A stretch of DNA of 64,000 nt. It comes from Aralia elata. Taxonomy: Eukaryota; Streptophyta; Magnoliopsida; Apiales; Araliaceae. The stretch's first letter is position 1. The number at the start of each line of letters is the position of its first letter. The notes under the pieces are model-generated. The model saw nothing but the letters and a program-made list of their open reading frames with translations, did no database searches and was not told the DNA's origin. Below, piece by piece: positions 10,058-21,032 of this stretch. A program made the position numbers and the translations under genes. The stretch lies in NCBI GenBank assembly GCA_034770075.1, contig JAVJAP010000213.1, positions 61,458 to 125,457 of the forward strand. The letters are read 5' to 3'.

Positions 10058-11128
10058 TAGTCTTTATACGTCCTCGTGTAAACAAAAGTGATATTAACTT
10101 TATCAGAGATTCATTTAACCAAACTTTCAAAAGATTTAAATCAATTCCAATCCATGAATATCAACACTAACCACAGAAATTTGGTCAACACTTCATCAGT
10201 CAATGTACAATAATAACCTTGACATTCCCTACTGAATATCTCTAAATCAAACTATGTCTACATAAGTATCCTTCCTATTATCTATACACATACTCAACTC
10301 AGTTATCATGGAATAACAACTGTGCACACTGACTCAAAACTCAAAACATATTTCCTCTGCCATTTTTTCCTTTTTTCTCAAGAACCATCAACTTCATTTT
10401 TTTTCTTCAGGTGAATGCATTTTATGCTCCGTTTCACCTCTTTTTCTTAAGTGAGTGCATTTTATGCTCCATCTCACTTGTCTCCTTACCAACGAGTGCG
10501 TTTTACGCTCCATCTCGCTGCATGTGTTTATGGGTGAGTGCGTTTTATGCTCCATCTCAACCCACCACATGTCTTCCCTTTGAGACAAAATGTTTTTTTT
10601 TTTCAGTTTTTTTCTCTTAATTTTTTTCAAATTTCCAATTTTGTCTTCACATGGTCCTGGAAACAAGATAAGCAGTTATACAATTCTAAATCATGAAATC
10701 AGTGCACAAAGTCAACTCCACAACTAACTCAGTCAAGTAAACATGTATCTCATACTCAAGTACTCATGCAATACCAACTCAATTCAAATCTGTTTCTATG
10801 AATCATGACTTAGTTATCATCATTCATTAACCAATTTCGCATCAATCAAATTCTATCAATTAGCATCAATCAAATTTTTAGAGCCAATAATGTTTTCTAC
10901 AAAACTACTCAGAATAAATCTAAATATAACCTAAACCTCTCCCCCACACTCAAAGCTTACATTGTCCCCAATGTAAGATAATCATGCAAAGATGAAGTAA
11001 CTACTATCTATCATGTAACTAACAAACTAAAAAGTAAAGGGATAGAAAAATCAAATCTGAGATCTTGGGTTGCCTCCCAAACAACTGCCCTTGTTTATTG
11101 TCATTGGCTCGACATCGTTCCTCTTAAT
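10058..11128 (-). other. Element B non-coding 3' region
   Basis: There is no credible reading frame. It holds a four-copy palindrome array (10411-10560). Near 11060 the phrase CTTGGGTTGCCTCCCAAACA is a common marker of the 3' region of plant Athila-like elements. Confidence 0.6.
10411..10560. repeat. Four imperfect palindromes at 40-42 bp spacing
   Basis: A 27-base unit running from GTGAGTGC to GCTCCATCTCAC recurs at 10411, 10451, 10492 and 10534. Its outer GTGAG/CTCAC arms are inverted repeats; in the third copy both arms change together (CGAG/CTCG), which keeps them paired. Spacers are unrelated to each other. Confidence 0.8.
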
Positions 11129-11473
11129 CTATCTAATCGAACTTATATACTGCAAGTGAACTGGTAGTGGTCTCAAATCTAAGTTGGGGCCATCTTTTAG
11201 GTCTTGACTCAGTTCCATTCCTGCACTTTTCTCCAGCTCCCATCCATCGGTAATTGCAAGTGTCAAATTCTCCTGCACTATAGGGTCAATAATATCAAAC
11301 TCACAAACAGAATTGACATCACCAAAATACCTTATAGCCTCATGTGCAGGAAGTTTTAGCTTATCCATTTCAACCTTGTGATATATTGCTGGTATCTTTT
11401 TCGTAGACTCCTCCTTCTTAGACTTTGGATACCTGGATGGACAAGGTAAGGGATTAGTATCAACTTGAATCAC
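11129..11473 (-). pseudogene. Element B remnant of the Athila protease-RT linker
   Basis: This open stretch of 114 codons ends in GPNLDLRPLPVHLQY, which resembles the conserved linker just before reverse transcriptase in Athila polyproteins (the 'LKPLPSHL'-type motif). The upstream half is charged and otherwise unrecognised. The frame stops right after the motif and 3' non-coding DNA follows, so the deletion that removed RT, RNase H and integrase ends here. The start shown is only where the frame opens; I see no independent gene. Confidence 0.6.
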
Positions 11474-12770
11474 AAAATTAATAATTACCTTGGATGGTTC
11501 TGTCTCCTCCTCAAATTAAGCACTGCTGCCTGTTTCACCATTTCTTGACTTACTTTGGACTAGAAGAACTAACTTTTCTTGTTGCCACACCTTCTCACCA
11601 CTTCTCAAGGTAATTGCACCCACATTCTCTCTTTGATTAACAACTATCTGAGAGGGTACTTGTCATGATCCTTGAGATTCCAATCTGCTTACTATGGTGG
11701 CAAGCTGACCCATCTGATTCTCCAAATCATGTATGGAAGTCCTTGTTTCTTGTTGGAACTGTTGGGCTTGATTTATGAAAGCTTTGAACATATCCTCAAG
11801 AGATAGTCCAGAATTGGTAGGAATTGCTTGTTCATGTGTTTGATGTTGCTGCTGAATTCATTCAAAATAAGGATCATAGCAATGTGGATTTTGTCTTGAG
11901 AATGTCCCCACAACATTGACTTGATGAACAATTACATCCTCTTGCAACATTAGACAACCATTTGTATCGTGCCCTAATTTGGAACAAAATTCCACATACC
12001 TTTGTAATTTGCATCCTCCCTGCAGCCATTTGTTGAACCAAAATAGTTAAGTCAGAAATTTGTCGCTCAAGATTACATGTGCTTGCCCCATTCACCCTTG
12101 TAGGTGTATAATCAATCCTAATTCCATACTGCTGTGAGTTTGCTGCCATGTTTGCAATTAAGTTTTTCGCAACCTCTGAAGTTTTATCAACTAGTGCTCC
12201 TCCACTCGCTGCGTCAATCATACTCATGTCCATGGGCAACAGTCCCTCATAGAAGTACTGGATCAGGTGTTGATCATCGATTTGATGTGGTGGACAGCTA
12301 GAGCACAACTTCTTGAACCTTTCCCAATACTCATAAAGAGTCTCTCCATTGAACTGCTGGATGCTACATATCTCCTTCCTTATGGTAGCAACTCTTGAAG
12401 CAGGAAAGTACTTCTCCAAGAATAGCTTTTGCATTTCGTTCCATGATCGTATTGACCCTGAAGGTAGATAGTACAACAAATCCTTTGCCAAATCTGCTAG
12501 GGAAAACGGAAAAATTCTAAGCTTGATTTGTTCCTCTGTTACTCCTTGTGGTTTCATGGTGGAACACACCACATGAAACTCCTTTAGATGCTTGTATGGA
12601 TCTTCACCTATAAGACCACGAAAAGTAGGCAAAAGGTGGATTAGTCCTGAGTGTAATTCAAAAGTAGCATCTAAAGTAGGATATTCAATACACAATGATG
12701 ATTGATCAAGATTAGGCGAAGCTAATTCTTTCAAAGTCCTGTTGTTATTGACAGCCATCCCTTCGTGCAA
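11474..12770 (-). pseudogene. Element B Gag (Athila-like)
   Basis: From the ATG at 12770 an open frame of 298 codons carries the retrotransposon Gag domain: FRGLIGEDPYKHLKEF, LRIFPFSLADLAKDLLYYLP, WNEMQKLFLEKYFP, then ETLYEYWERFKKLCSSCPPH. After a break at about 11874 the Athila-type C-terminal helix continues in 11530-11860 (FQQETRTSIHDLENQMGQLA, then ITLRSGEK) with stops. This is the structural shell protein. It has no zinc knuckle that I can find, though a Cys-rich smear near 11900-11960 may be its frameshifted remnant. Upstream are the PBS and LTR, with a leader of about 130 bases rich in AAATAAAA. Confidence 0.88.
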
Positions 12771-12897
12771 TTTTCTCTAACTCTGGATTAAAATTCAGTT
12801 CAAGAAAGTGAGAGAATCGAGTCCAAAAATAAAAATAAAATAAAATAAAATAAAAATAAATAAACGAAAACAAAGAATAAATAAAAACAAGTAACAC
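12771..12897 (-). other. Element B leader with A-rich simple repeat
   Basis: AAAATAAAATAAAATAAAAT-type microsatellite lies at about 12826-12865 between PBS and gag. Confidence 0.6.
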
Positions 12898-12915
12898 TCC
12901 CCGGCAACGGCGCCA
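12898..12915 (-). promoter_or_regulatory. Element B primer binding site (Asp-tRNA type)
   Basis: The minus strand reads TGGCGCCGTTGCCGGGGA, the PBS typical of Athila-like elements and complementary to Asp tRNA. It lies five bases inside the LTR end. Confidence 0.9.
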
Positions 12916-12920
12916 AAATT

Positions 12921-14266
12921 TGGGAGCTGTCGTTTACACCCCAAAATTAAATCCTTACTTCTACTCTACTAATACAGAAATCAGTATAGTGACAAGCAAA
13001 GGTCGATCCCACAGAGAGTGAATTGTTTTATATTTATTCTTTTATTTTCCTAAATCTAATTAAACAATGAAAATAAAGATTGGGGGGTTTTGAGTTTGAT
13101 TAACTAATTAACAAAAGTAAACAAATAAAAAAAATAACCAATGACTTAAAAGTTCTAATTCATAAGTTCAGTATCACCTTTTTACAATGACAGATTAATC
13201 AAGCGTAACATTATTTATCCTTCAATGAAATTAATAGTCCTAGATAACCGCAATCGCAAATTATCTGAAATTCTCCTTATATTTTAAATCTAATGTGACA
13301 ATTGCCCCAAGAGACTCTAATTATCATCTAACCTAGAAGTATCAGTCTAGATTTAATATAACAGCAGCATTAAGGATTAGATAATTAGACTATTCCAAGC
13401 AACAATCACACTATCAGGGATTATTTAACTTGCCTTCTAATAATCATAATAACACCTAAAAGCTTGTCCACAATCAAGTATTATTAATTGCTACTTATGA
13501 TCAGATACAATATCGTTTGTTTAATACTATATCTTAATCTAGCAGATGATATTAGTTACCCAATTTAATCCTGCAGAAACCAAATCAGTCAATCCAATAG
13601 CATATAAACAATTCAATCAGATTATCAGAATACATCTCATATAAGAAGAAATAAATAATGAATACTTAATTAAATCATTAGCTGTAAATAAGGTTCAACA
13701 TCTCTTAGAACTGAAAATAAAACTTAGCTTGACATGACTCCAATCTTCTCCAATTAGGGTTACAATTGTAGTTGTCAAGAACTCCCCAAAAATAAATTAA
13801 AATATCTATTTATAATCCTAAGATAATATCCTAAGTCTCTAAGAATTAAGAATCCAATCTGAAATAGAAATCCTCAAAAATTACAAAAAGTCAAAGTTAG
13901 TCAAACTGGTCAACGCCGACCTTTCTCACCAGGGCGAGGATTTTGTTCTTCAGTTTCTCGCAGGGGCGAGAAACTCCAGAGAGGTCTGCGCCGGGGCGAA
14001 CTCTGGATCGGCTGGGGCGAAAACGGGCCGATGCTACCTCGCCGGGGCGAGGAATCCTAACACAAAAATCTCGCCGGGGCGAGAACCTCAAATTTTCCAA
14101 CTTTCCAATTTTTTCTCGTTTTAGCTCCGATTTTTCATCTTTTTCCACTTTTGACTCTGAATCCTCCTGAAATCAATAAACAATTTAATAAGTGCATATA
14201 CACAATAAAACATGCAATAAACTAAATATAAAGGAATGAAAATAAATGAATATTATGCACTTATTA
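12921..14266 (-). repeat. Element B 5' LTR (about 1.35 kb)
   Basis: On the plus strand it starts TGGGAGCTGTCG beside the PBS and ends TTATTA, a mutated form of the TTATCA seen in the 3' LTR. It is AT-rich except for a GC-rich palindrome array at 13925-14083. Open frames inside it are made by that array and are not genes. Confidence 0.85.
13925..14083 (-). repeat. Six-copy CTCGCCCCGGCGAG near-palindrome array in LTR of B
   Basis: In element sense the 14-base word CTCGCCCCGGCGAG or close variants start (plus-strand coordinates) at 13925, 13957, 13987, 14008, 14038 and 14070. Spacing is 30-32 bases except one step of 21. Copies 5 and 6 are perfect. Spacers differ. The same word, in the same sense, is arrayed in LTRs E and F. 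Confidence 0.85.
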
Positions 14267-15415
14267 GCAACACAGAAACGTGGAACACATTGTGAATGTG
14301 CTCAAGTTTAGGAGGTAGAGCTACCTCGTACGCCACTTCACCTACCCTCTTTAAAACTACGAATGGTCTTACAAACTTGGGACTCAATTTCCCCTTATTT
14401 CCAAATCTAATCTTCCCTTTCCAGGGAGATACCTTCAAAAATACAAAACTGCCAACTTCAAAGTCTCACTTCTGACGATGCAAATCGGCGTATTTCTTCT
14501 GTCGGTCCTGAGCCGCTACCAATCGAGCTTTTATCACCTTGATGACATCCACAGTCAGCTGCACCAATTCAGGTTCCAATAGCCCTCCATTCATCGACTT
14601 CGTCCCAACACAAAGGTGTTCGTCACTTCCTTCCGTATAATGCTTCGTATGGCGGCATACCAATAATTGCATGATAACTGTTATTATAGGCAAACTCCAC
14701 CAATGGTAGGTGATCCTACCAGCTGCCCTTCAAATCCATCACACATGCTCTAAACATGTCTTCCAGTGTCTGAATCGTTCGTTTGCTTTGCCCATCCGTT
14801 TGAGGATGATAAGCTGTACTCAACCTCAACTGAGTTCCCAACCTTTCTTGTAAGCTTTTCCAGAAATTCAACATGAAGAGCGGATCTCTGTCAGATACAA
14901 TAGATACCGGTACTCCATGTCGTGACACAATCTCTTTCACATATAACTTTGCTAGCTGCTCCAGATTGTACCTTAACTTGATCGGTAGAAAATGTGCAGA
15001 TTGAGTTAAACGATCCACGATCACCTAGATCGCGTCGTAACTGTTTCTGAGTTGGTGGAAGCCCCGTCACAAAATCCATCGTGATATGCTCTCACTTCCA
15101 CTCCGGAATCTCTAGCGATTATAGTAGTCTACCCGGTTTCTGATGTTCTGCTTTTACCCTTTGACATGTCAAACATCGCCCAACATATTTCGCGACCTCC
15201 CTCTTCATGTTCGGCCACCAGAAGTGTTGGCGCAAATCCTGATACATCTTGGTACTACCAGGGTGTATCGAATACTTTGTAGAATAAGTTTCCTGTAAAA
15301 TCTCTTCTCTTAGCTCCGGAACCATCGGTATCCAGATCCTCCCTTCAAACCTTAGCAGTCCCGTGCTATCCATTTTGTACTTTAGGTCCTCTCCTTTAGA
15401 GATTCGCTCATTCAT
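14267..15415 (-). pseudogene. Element C integrase, truncated and frameshifted
   Basis: The HHCC zinc-binding part is clear in 15119-15415 (HPGSTKMYQDLRQHFWWPNM, CLTCQRVKAEHQKPGRLL). The core continues in 14716-15024 (VDRLTQSAHFLPIK, SIVSDRDPLF, YHPQTDGQSKRTIQTLEDMF). The C-terminal part in 14267-14438 has SPWKGKIRFGNKGKLSPKFV and EHIHNVFHVS. Frames change near 15100, 15024 and 14700. Coding ends exactly at 14266, where element B begins, so the chromodomain is missing here and should be found left of the nested elements. Confidence 0.87.
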
Positions 15416-15417
15416 GG

Positions 15418-16960
15418 TAACACATTCATCATCCTTTTCTTAAGCCTCCTTTATCTTGTCTAATAAAGTCGGACTCGCCTCTACTACGAACAATTTCTCG
15501 TCTACATTTGTCGGATACTTGACTTCCAATCCAGTCTTTCCATATCCTTGATTAGTTCCTCTTGAGCTATCAGCATCATCAACTTATCTCTGCCCTTCCT
15601 ACTTAGAGCATCAGCTACTACATTGGCCTTTCCGGGATGGTATAGAATCTCACAATCGTAGTCTTTGATCAACTCCAACCATCACCTCTGCCTCATGTTT
15701 AGTTCCTTTTGAGTGAAAATATACTTCAGACTTTTGTGGTCTGTGTATATCTCAAACTTCTCCCCATACAGATAGTGCCTCCAAATCATCAGAGCAAACA
15801 CTATTGCCGCTAGTTCCAAGTTATGAGTCGGATATCCCTTCTCATAGTCCTTCAGTTATCGTGACGCATACGCAATGATCTTCCCATGCTGCATCAATAC
15901 GCACCCAAGGCCTTTGTGTGACGCATCACTATACACCACAAATCCCCCTGCATCATCTGGCAGTGATAACACATGTGCTTCATTAAGTTTCTTCTTAAAC
16001 TCTAAGAAACTCTCTTCGCACTTATCTGTCCACTTAAACTTCACAGTCTTCCTTGTCAAATTTGTTAACGGCATTGCTATCTTCGAAAAATTCTAAATAA
16101 ATCTCCGATAGTAACCCGCCAATCCCAAGAAACTTCGAACTTCTGTCGGTGTCTTTGGCTGCTCCCAGTTTATTACCGCTTATACCTTAGCAGGATCCAC
16201 TGATACACCATCCTTGTCAATTACGTGCCCCAAAAACTGCACCCTTTGTAGCCAAAATTCATAATTGAAAAACTTTGCATATTTCTTCTCTCTCTTCAGC
16301 GTTTCCAGGGCTATCCTCAAATGCTCGATGTGTTCCTCCTCCGTCTTTGAGTAGACTAGGATGTCATCTTCGAAAACGACAACAAATTTATCTAGGTATT
16401 GCTTGAACACTCTGTACATCATGTCCATAAATGCTGCTGGCACGTTCATCAGCCCAAACGACATCACCAAAAACTCAAAGTGTCCATATCGAGTTCTGAA
16501 TGCTGTTTTTGGAATATCCTCCTACTTCACCTTCAGTTGGTGATATCCCGTCCTCAAGTCAATCTTCGAAAAGTATCTCGCTCCCTTCAACTGGTCAAAC
16601 AGATCATCAATTCTGGGCAGTGGATACTTGTCCTTAATGGTAACCTTATTGAATTCCCTGTAGTCAATACAAAGCCTTTAACGATCCATCCTTCTTCTTC
16701 ACGAACAGTACTAGCGCTCCCCACGAAGATACACTCGGACGAATATACTCTTTATCTAGAAGCTCCTGTAGTTGAACCATCAGTTCTTTTATCTCCACCG
16801 GTGCCATCCTGTATGGTGCCTTTGAGATAGGTGCCATCCCCAGTACTAAATCGATTACAAATTCCACTTCCTTATTCGGCGGTAAACCCGATAGATATTC
16901 TAGGAAAACATCTGGGAATTCCCTTACTACAGGTATCTGACCTATTTCACTCCCTACTCT
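15418..16960 (-). pseudogene. Element C reverse transcriptase and RNase H, frameshifted
   Basis: RT segments include APYRMAPVEIKELMVQLQEL and LVLFVKKKDGS (16664-16867) and VMSFGLMNVPAAFMDMMYRV with the active-site region VVFEDDILVYSK (16180-16470). The usual residue before the DD pair is aliphatic, so Glu there is unusual. RNase H shows VVYSDASHKGLGCVLMQHGK and IAYASR (15856-16074), then degrades toward HPGKANVVADALSR-like DNA near 15600-15640. At least three frameshifts separate these pieces. It is homologous to 1541-3514 in element A. Confidence 0.88.
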
Positions 16961-17461
16961 TCAAGTATCAACCACGTGAGCCAGATAACCTATGCAACCC
17001 TTTCTTAGCAATCTCTTCGCTTGCATCATCATCAGACAACAAGATTGACTCGGCGATTTACTACCGTAAAATATAATCCTCGACTTATCTGGAGTCTTCA
17101 GGTGTACGCATTTCTTCTGACAGTCAATCACAGCCCCGTGACTAGACAACCAATCCATTCCCAAAATTACATCAAATTCTCCTAGTCGTATCGGAATTAA
17201 ATCTACGCTCAATTTATACCCGTTCATCTCAGCACAACAATTTCTATATATGTATTCCATAAGAATAACTTCTTTATTAGCTACTTCCACATTCATAGGA
17301 TTCTCAAATTTCTCACGAGGTAAGTTTAACCGTTTAGCAAATACATCCGACATAAATGAACAGGTAGCACCCGAATCAAACAATACATATGCACTGATAT
17401 TATTGATTGAAATAATACCTAACACTACGTCTTTCAATTCCATCGCATCCTGCACTGTCAT
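16961..17461 (-). pseudogene. Element C aspartic protease domain
   Basis: These 166 open codons contain AYVLFDSGATCSFMSDVFAK (catalytic DSGAT) and FDVILGMDWLSSHGAVIDCQ. The part before it (MTVQDAMELKDVVLGIISIN) is the normal Gag-protease join of chromoviruses. It remains in frame with the first RT piece at 16867. The protease would cut the Gag-Pol polyprotein inside the particle. Confidence 0.9.
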
Positions 17462-18059
17462 GTTGAAGGTGCGTGCTATTGGTGTGTTCTACTGTGCTGG
17501 TCCTCCGATAGTCAGCTTACTGTTGTTCCCTTAGTTAGCATTTCCTGCATCGCCCTTCCTCTTTGGGAAATCCTTCTTCTGATGATCTAAAGCGCCACAA
17601 AAAAAAACAACTTCCTGCTTTCGCCTTTGGGCATTGTGGGGCAAAGTGCCCCAGTTGACCACAGTTGAAACAAACTCCTTTTCCTTTCATGCATTCTTCA
17701 AAGTGATTCCTTCCACATTTCTCACATTTATTGCCCTTCTTTGCATCCCCTCCAAATTTTCTTCCTGACATCTGACTATCGTTCCATTTTTCCTTATTTA
17801 GGTTACTTCCCCAGCTCGACCTTTGTTGGCCTTCACCAATAGTTCGCTTCACCTTTATCATGAAAGTGGTAAATGACGTCTTCCATTCTTTGGCCACTCG
17901 TGCGACCTCGAAAACTTTCTCTATTTTTTCCACCCATGTTTGGGCTTCTATCGGATCTGTAGTCCCGCGAAACTCCGGCGGTCCTACTAATTTGAAGTCC
18001 TTAAAGTTTGCCATGTGACTTCCTGGCTGATCAACCGCTGCAGCTGGTCTGCCCTGCAT
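17462..18059 (-). pseudogene. Element C Gag with capsid-core deletion
   Basis: The N-terminus (FKDFKLVGPPEFRGTTDPIE) matches element A's Gag, and the end has CEKCGRNHFEEC followed by knuckle CFNCGQLGHFAPQC. Between them the capsid core seen in A (the FLELKQGEMTVSQY region) is missing: after KVFEVARVAKEWKTSF the frame passes almost directly to the basic nucleocapsid region. This is an internal deletion of a few hundred bases relative to A. The frame shifts again after about 17600. Confidence 0.83.
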
Positions 18060-18180
18060 CGCTTTTGCTAATAAGTTCTACTATCCTATGCACGCTACAA
18101 GCATAGTGATTTACAACATAAGTAAGCCCCCAATACAACAAAATTAGGACCTATTGCGAACAAAATACTAAAATAACACA
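18060..18180 (-). other. Element C spacer between ORF0 and gag
   Basis: Short spacer equivalent to 4737-4949 in element A. No motif is recognised. Confidence 0.5.
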
Positions 18181-18357
18181 TCACCGCTTGCTGCGGTGAA
18201 TTGCAACCCTGAGCTCCCGTCGAGCTAGCCTGTCGATAACTCGACGCCTAATCATACGCCTGCTGCTCCCCTTCTCCCTGGGGTACCTCCTAACCTTATC
18301 CCTCAGCCTGCCGATAGAAGTGGTCAAGCCTAAACGGAGGGAATCAATCGTGGTTGC
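18181..18357 (-). pseudogene. Element C ORF0, C-terminal part (basic)
   Basis: In minus sense the frame enters from the E insertion site and ends with a TGA at 18181. It is Arg/Lys-rich (for example LRDKVRRYPREKGSSRRMIR). The join to 21288-21292 across the E target duplication is in frame. The Arg-rich end would suit nucleic-acid binding, but that is inference. It aligns in layout with the end of ORF0 in A. Confidence 0.65.
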
Positions 18358-19808
18358 TGTAACGAATGCAATTTTGAGAATTAATAAAAATATTTATTGA
18401 GTTGTATAAATATTTTTGTTAATTTATTGAGTTAATAGATGATTTATTAAGCTATTGTGAAATAAGTTTATGTTGAGTTAATGGTGTTAATTGTTACTTG
18501 AATATGATTTGTGATGATTATTCTAATTTAATTGTTAATTAAATTAGATGATGAAAAGAATTATTTGAATAAATGATTTATGTTAATAAATAATTTATTT
18601 GAATAATATAATTTATTTGGTGTTTTTGTTAAATAAAATTATTATTTGAGTTAGTAATATTTAATTGAATTTATTTAATAATAATAAGTTCAATTAAATT
18701 AAATGTGTGACATTTAAAACTATATGTTATAATGTTTTATTAAAATAAATGCAAGGAGTTTTAATTTAGTTTTTCCAAACTAGGCCTTATGACCTTTGGT
18801 TGGAAAAATGAGTTATTTTAATTATGTTTTACCAAACAAGACATAAGAATAATAGGTTATTTTAATTAGTGTTTACCAAACAAAGCCTTATGGCTTTTGA
18901 AAATCCTAACTGATGATTCAATTTAAGGATTTTACGTTATTATTATTTAAAACAACAGTTTTTATTTTAAAATCATCAGTTTATATTTTTAAGTTATATC
19001 AGTTTTCATTTTTGTAAAAGAACGTCAGTTGAAAGAAAGAAAAAAAAAAGATAAGAACAGAGAGAAAAGAGAAAGAAGAACTACAGAGAAAAAAGAGAGT
19101 TCTGTGAAATTTGAGAAAGAAGAGAGCTTGTGAATTTTGAAAAGAGGAGATTGAAGGTAGAAGTTCAAGCAAGGAGAGTGTTAATCAAGCTTTTCTTTTA
19201 ATCAAATAGAAGGTATAATACCCTCCTCTGTATATCAATATTTGGTTCTTTGTAAAAATATTCATTGGCTTAATATGTGACTTTTTTGATTATAATTGAT
19301 AGCTATGTGAAATAGATGATTACGTGATGATTATATGATGATTAAAATTCTATTTGAAGGTTTTAATTCATGAAAATATATTTTAAAATTTAATTTTAGT
19401 TTTTACAGAGCTTTATTTCATGTATGGCGTAGTTGTATAAAAATTGATGATTCCATTTGGTTATTAATTGGTTAATTAATAATTGTTTATGATTGTATGA
19501 TGAAAAACATGAATAATGCAAGAAGAATGGTTTTAATTGGTTGAAAAATGAATTTACAGAGTTTGATTTCATGAAAATGGTCAAAGCATGAATAAATTGT
19601 TTAACAGTGAATTTTTGGTTTTAAATTAGTTGATTATGTGTTTTATAATAGTTAAATTAGTTAGAAATATGTTGGGTATTTGTTTTCTAACATATTTGAT
19701 GTCTGGGTATATCTAGTTTGTGTACTGGATGATAGAATTCGGAAAATTTGGCCAAATTTGGCCTAAGTTTTCACTGTTCGCGAACTGTAGGAGACGACTG
19801 TCGGGTGT

Positions 19809-19919
19809 CTCGCCCCGACGAGAAAAATGAGCTAGTAATCTTCGCCCCGGCGAGATATTTTGTTAAGGATAGGCTCGCCCCGGCGAGATATTTGTTCAGT
19901 AAATTCTCGCCTCGGCGAG
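19809..19919 (+). repeat. Four-copy CTCGCCCCGGCGAG array in LTR E, 32-33 bp period
   Basis: Copies start at 19809, 19841, 19874 and 19906. The third is perfect; the others differ at one position each. Spacers are AT-rich and unlike each other. The surrounding LTR is AT-rich, so the array stands out. Confidence 0.88.
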
Positions 19920-20970
19920 GGAGCAGTACTGAAATTATTTTTAATTTTTATTTTCTTTGTGATTTTATTATGATGCTATAAACAAGTTTAAAACTTATAT
20001 TAATGTATTAAGTGACTAAAGAATTGCCAAGATGGTTGTTAAACTAGTACTTGTTGACTATGATATGCTAAGTAAAATGTTATAATAAAAAGGATAATAG
20101 CAAGCTTAAAGTGTATATTATTTTGTAACTAATTATGTTACCATTTTATAATTAAATGTATAGGTTATTTAAAGATCGTGAGATATTTAATTTGTACTCT
20201 ACGCTTGAGGCAAGTTCCTTATCTCAACTTATTACTTTATGTTGAGCAAGTTTTCCTTCCTTAAACTTGAGAATTATTTATAGCAAGTTGTTGTTCTCTT
20301 TTAACTTGTTAATTTATTCAAGACAAGTTTATTTATATTGAGTAAGCTTATTGACCTTAGCTTATTGATATTCAAGCAAGGTTATTATCAGGATTATATA
20401 CTCAAGCTTTATTCCAATCATTGTTATTATTCAAACTTCGAGTATAGTTTCTATTGAACAAACTCTATTGAATTAGACTAGCAAACCCTTATTGATTCAG
20501 CTAGTCCTTAGTTGATGAGCGTTTCAAAGACTTAGAATGTTTTCTATACTTGTTCCAAGCCAATTTCCTTTTTGGTATGGATTCAGACGATAAACTGAGA
20601 TGAACAACCCTAATATAGGGGATTACTTACGCGACAACGTTAAAATGTTTGTGCACAATACATTGTACAAAGGGCTGATCCCCCTGAGTACGAGATGTTG
20701 GTCCATAGTCTATATGACTGTTAAAGGTTACAGTAGAAATACTTGTTAACCTAGGACATAGTTCGAGGTCTTGTGACCCTTAGATATAATTTCAAAATCT
20801 TGAATTCTATATTTTTGGAATCAAGCATCCTAACGAGCTTTTAAACTTTAATCATTTATTGGTTGAGAATCAGAAAACTATTATTCCTCACTTGAAATCA
20901 TTTCATTTAGATATTATTGTTATCGTACTTGTGAGCAATTGTTTGCTCACTCTTGCACTAATCATTGCAG

Positions 20971-21032
20971 CTAAGGCTGAGAAGCCGGACGAGCCGTCCA
21001 CGAGCAAAGGCAAGGGTAAGATGCATAAATAG
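20971..21032 (+). other. Conserved short frame after an acceptor-like ATTGCAG in LTR E
   Basis: After ATTGCAG the frame encodes AEKPDEPSTSKGKGKMHK and then TAG. Read back through the acceptor, the same frame stays open for about 50 further codons and is hydrophobic just upstream (IIVIVLV, LLTLALII), so either a spliced exon or a small membrane protein is possible. Equivalent sites exist in A, D and C. Confidence 0.4.

Larger units (their letters stand above)
9828..14266 (-). mobile_element. Element B: Athila-like, gag-only deletion derivative
   Basis: In minus-strand order: 5' LTR (14266-12921), Asp-type PBS, gag, a remnant of the region before reverse transcriptase, a non-coding tail with a palindrome array, a polypurine tract, and a 3' LTR cut by element A after about 216 bases. 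RT, RNase H and integrase are absent, so the copy needs enzymes from a relative. It sits in element C's integrase; its right flank is GCAAC (14267-14271). The two LTR pieces differ at about ten of 216 positions by eye, an age signal. Confidence 0.85.

Noticed and set aside
10394..10666. ORFs over the palindrome array of B on both strands
   Set aside because: They are repetitive translations of the four palindromes, with no independent support.
19809..19919. CRISPR array
   Set aside because: Repeats are 14 bases, spacers about 18, the array sits in a plant LTR, and no cas genes exist. Only the look is similar.
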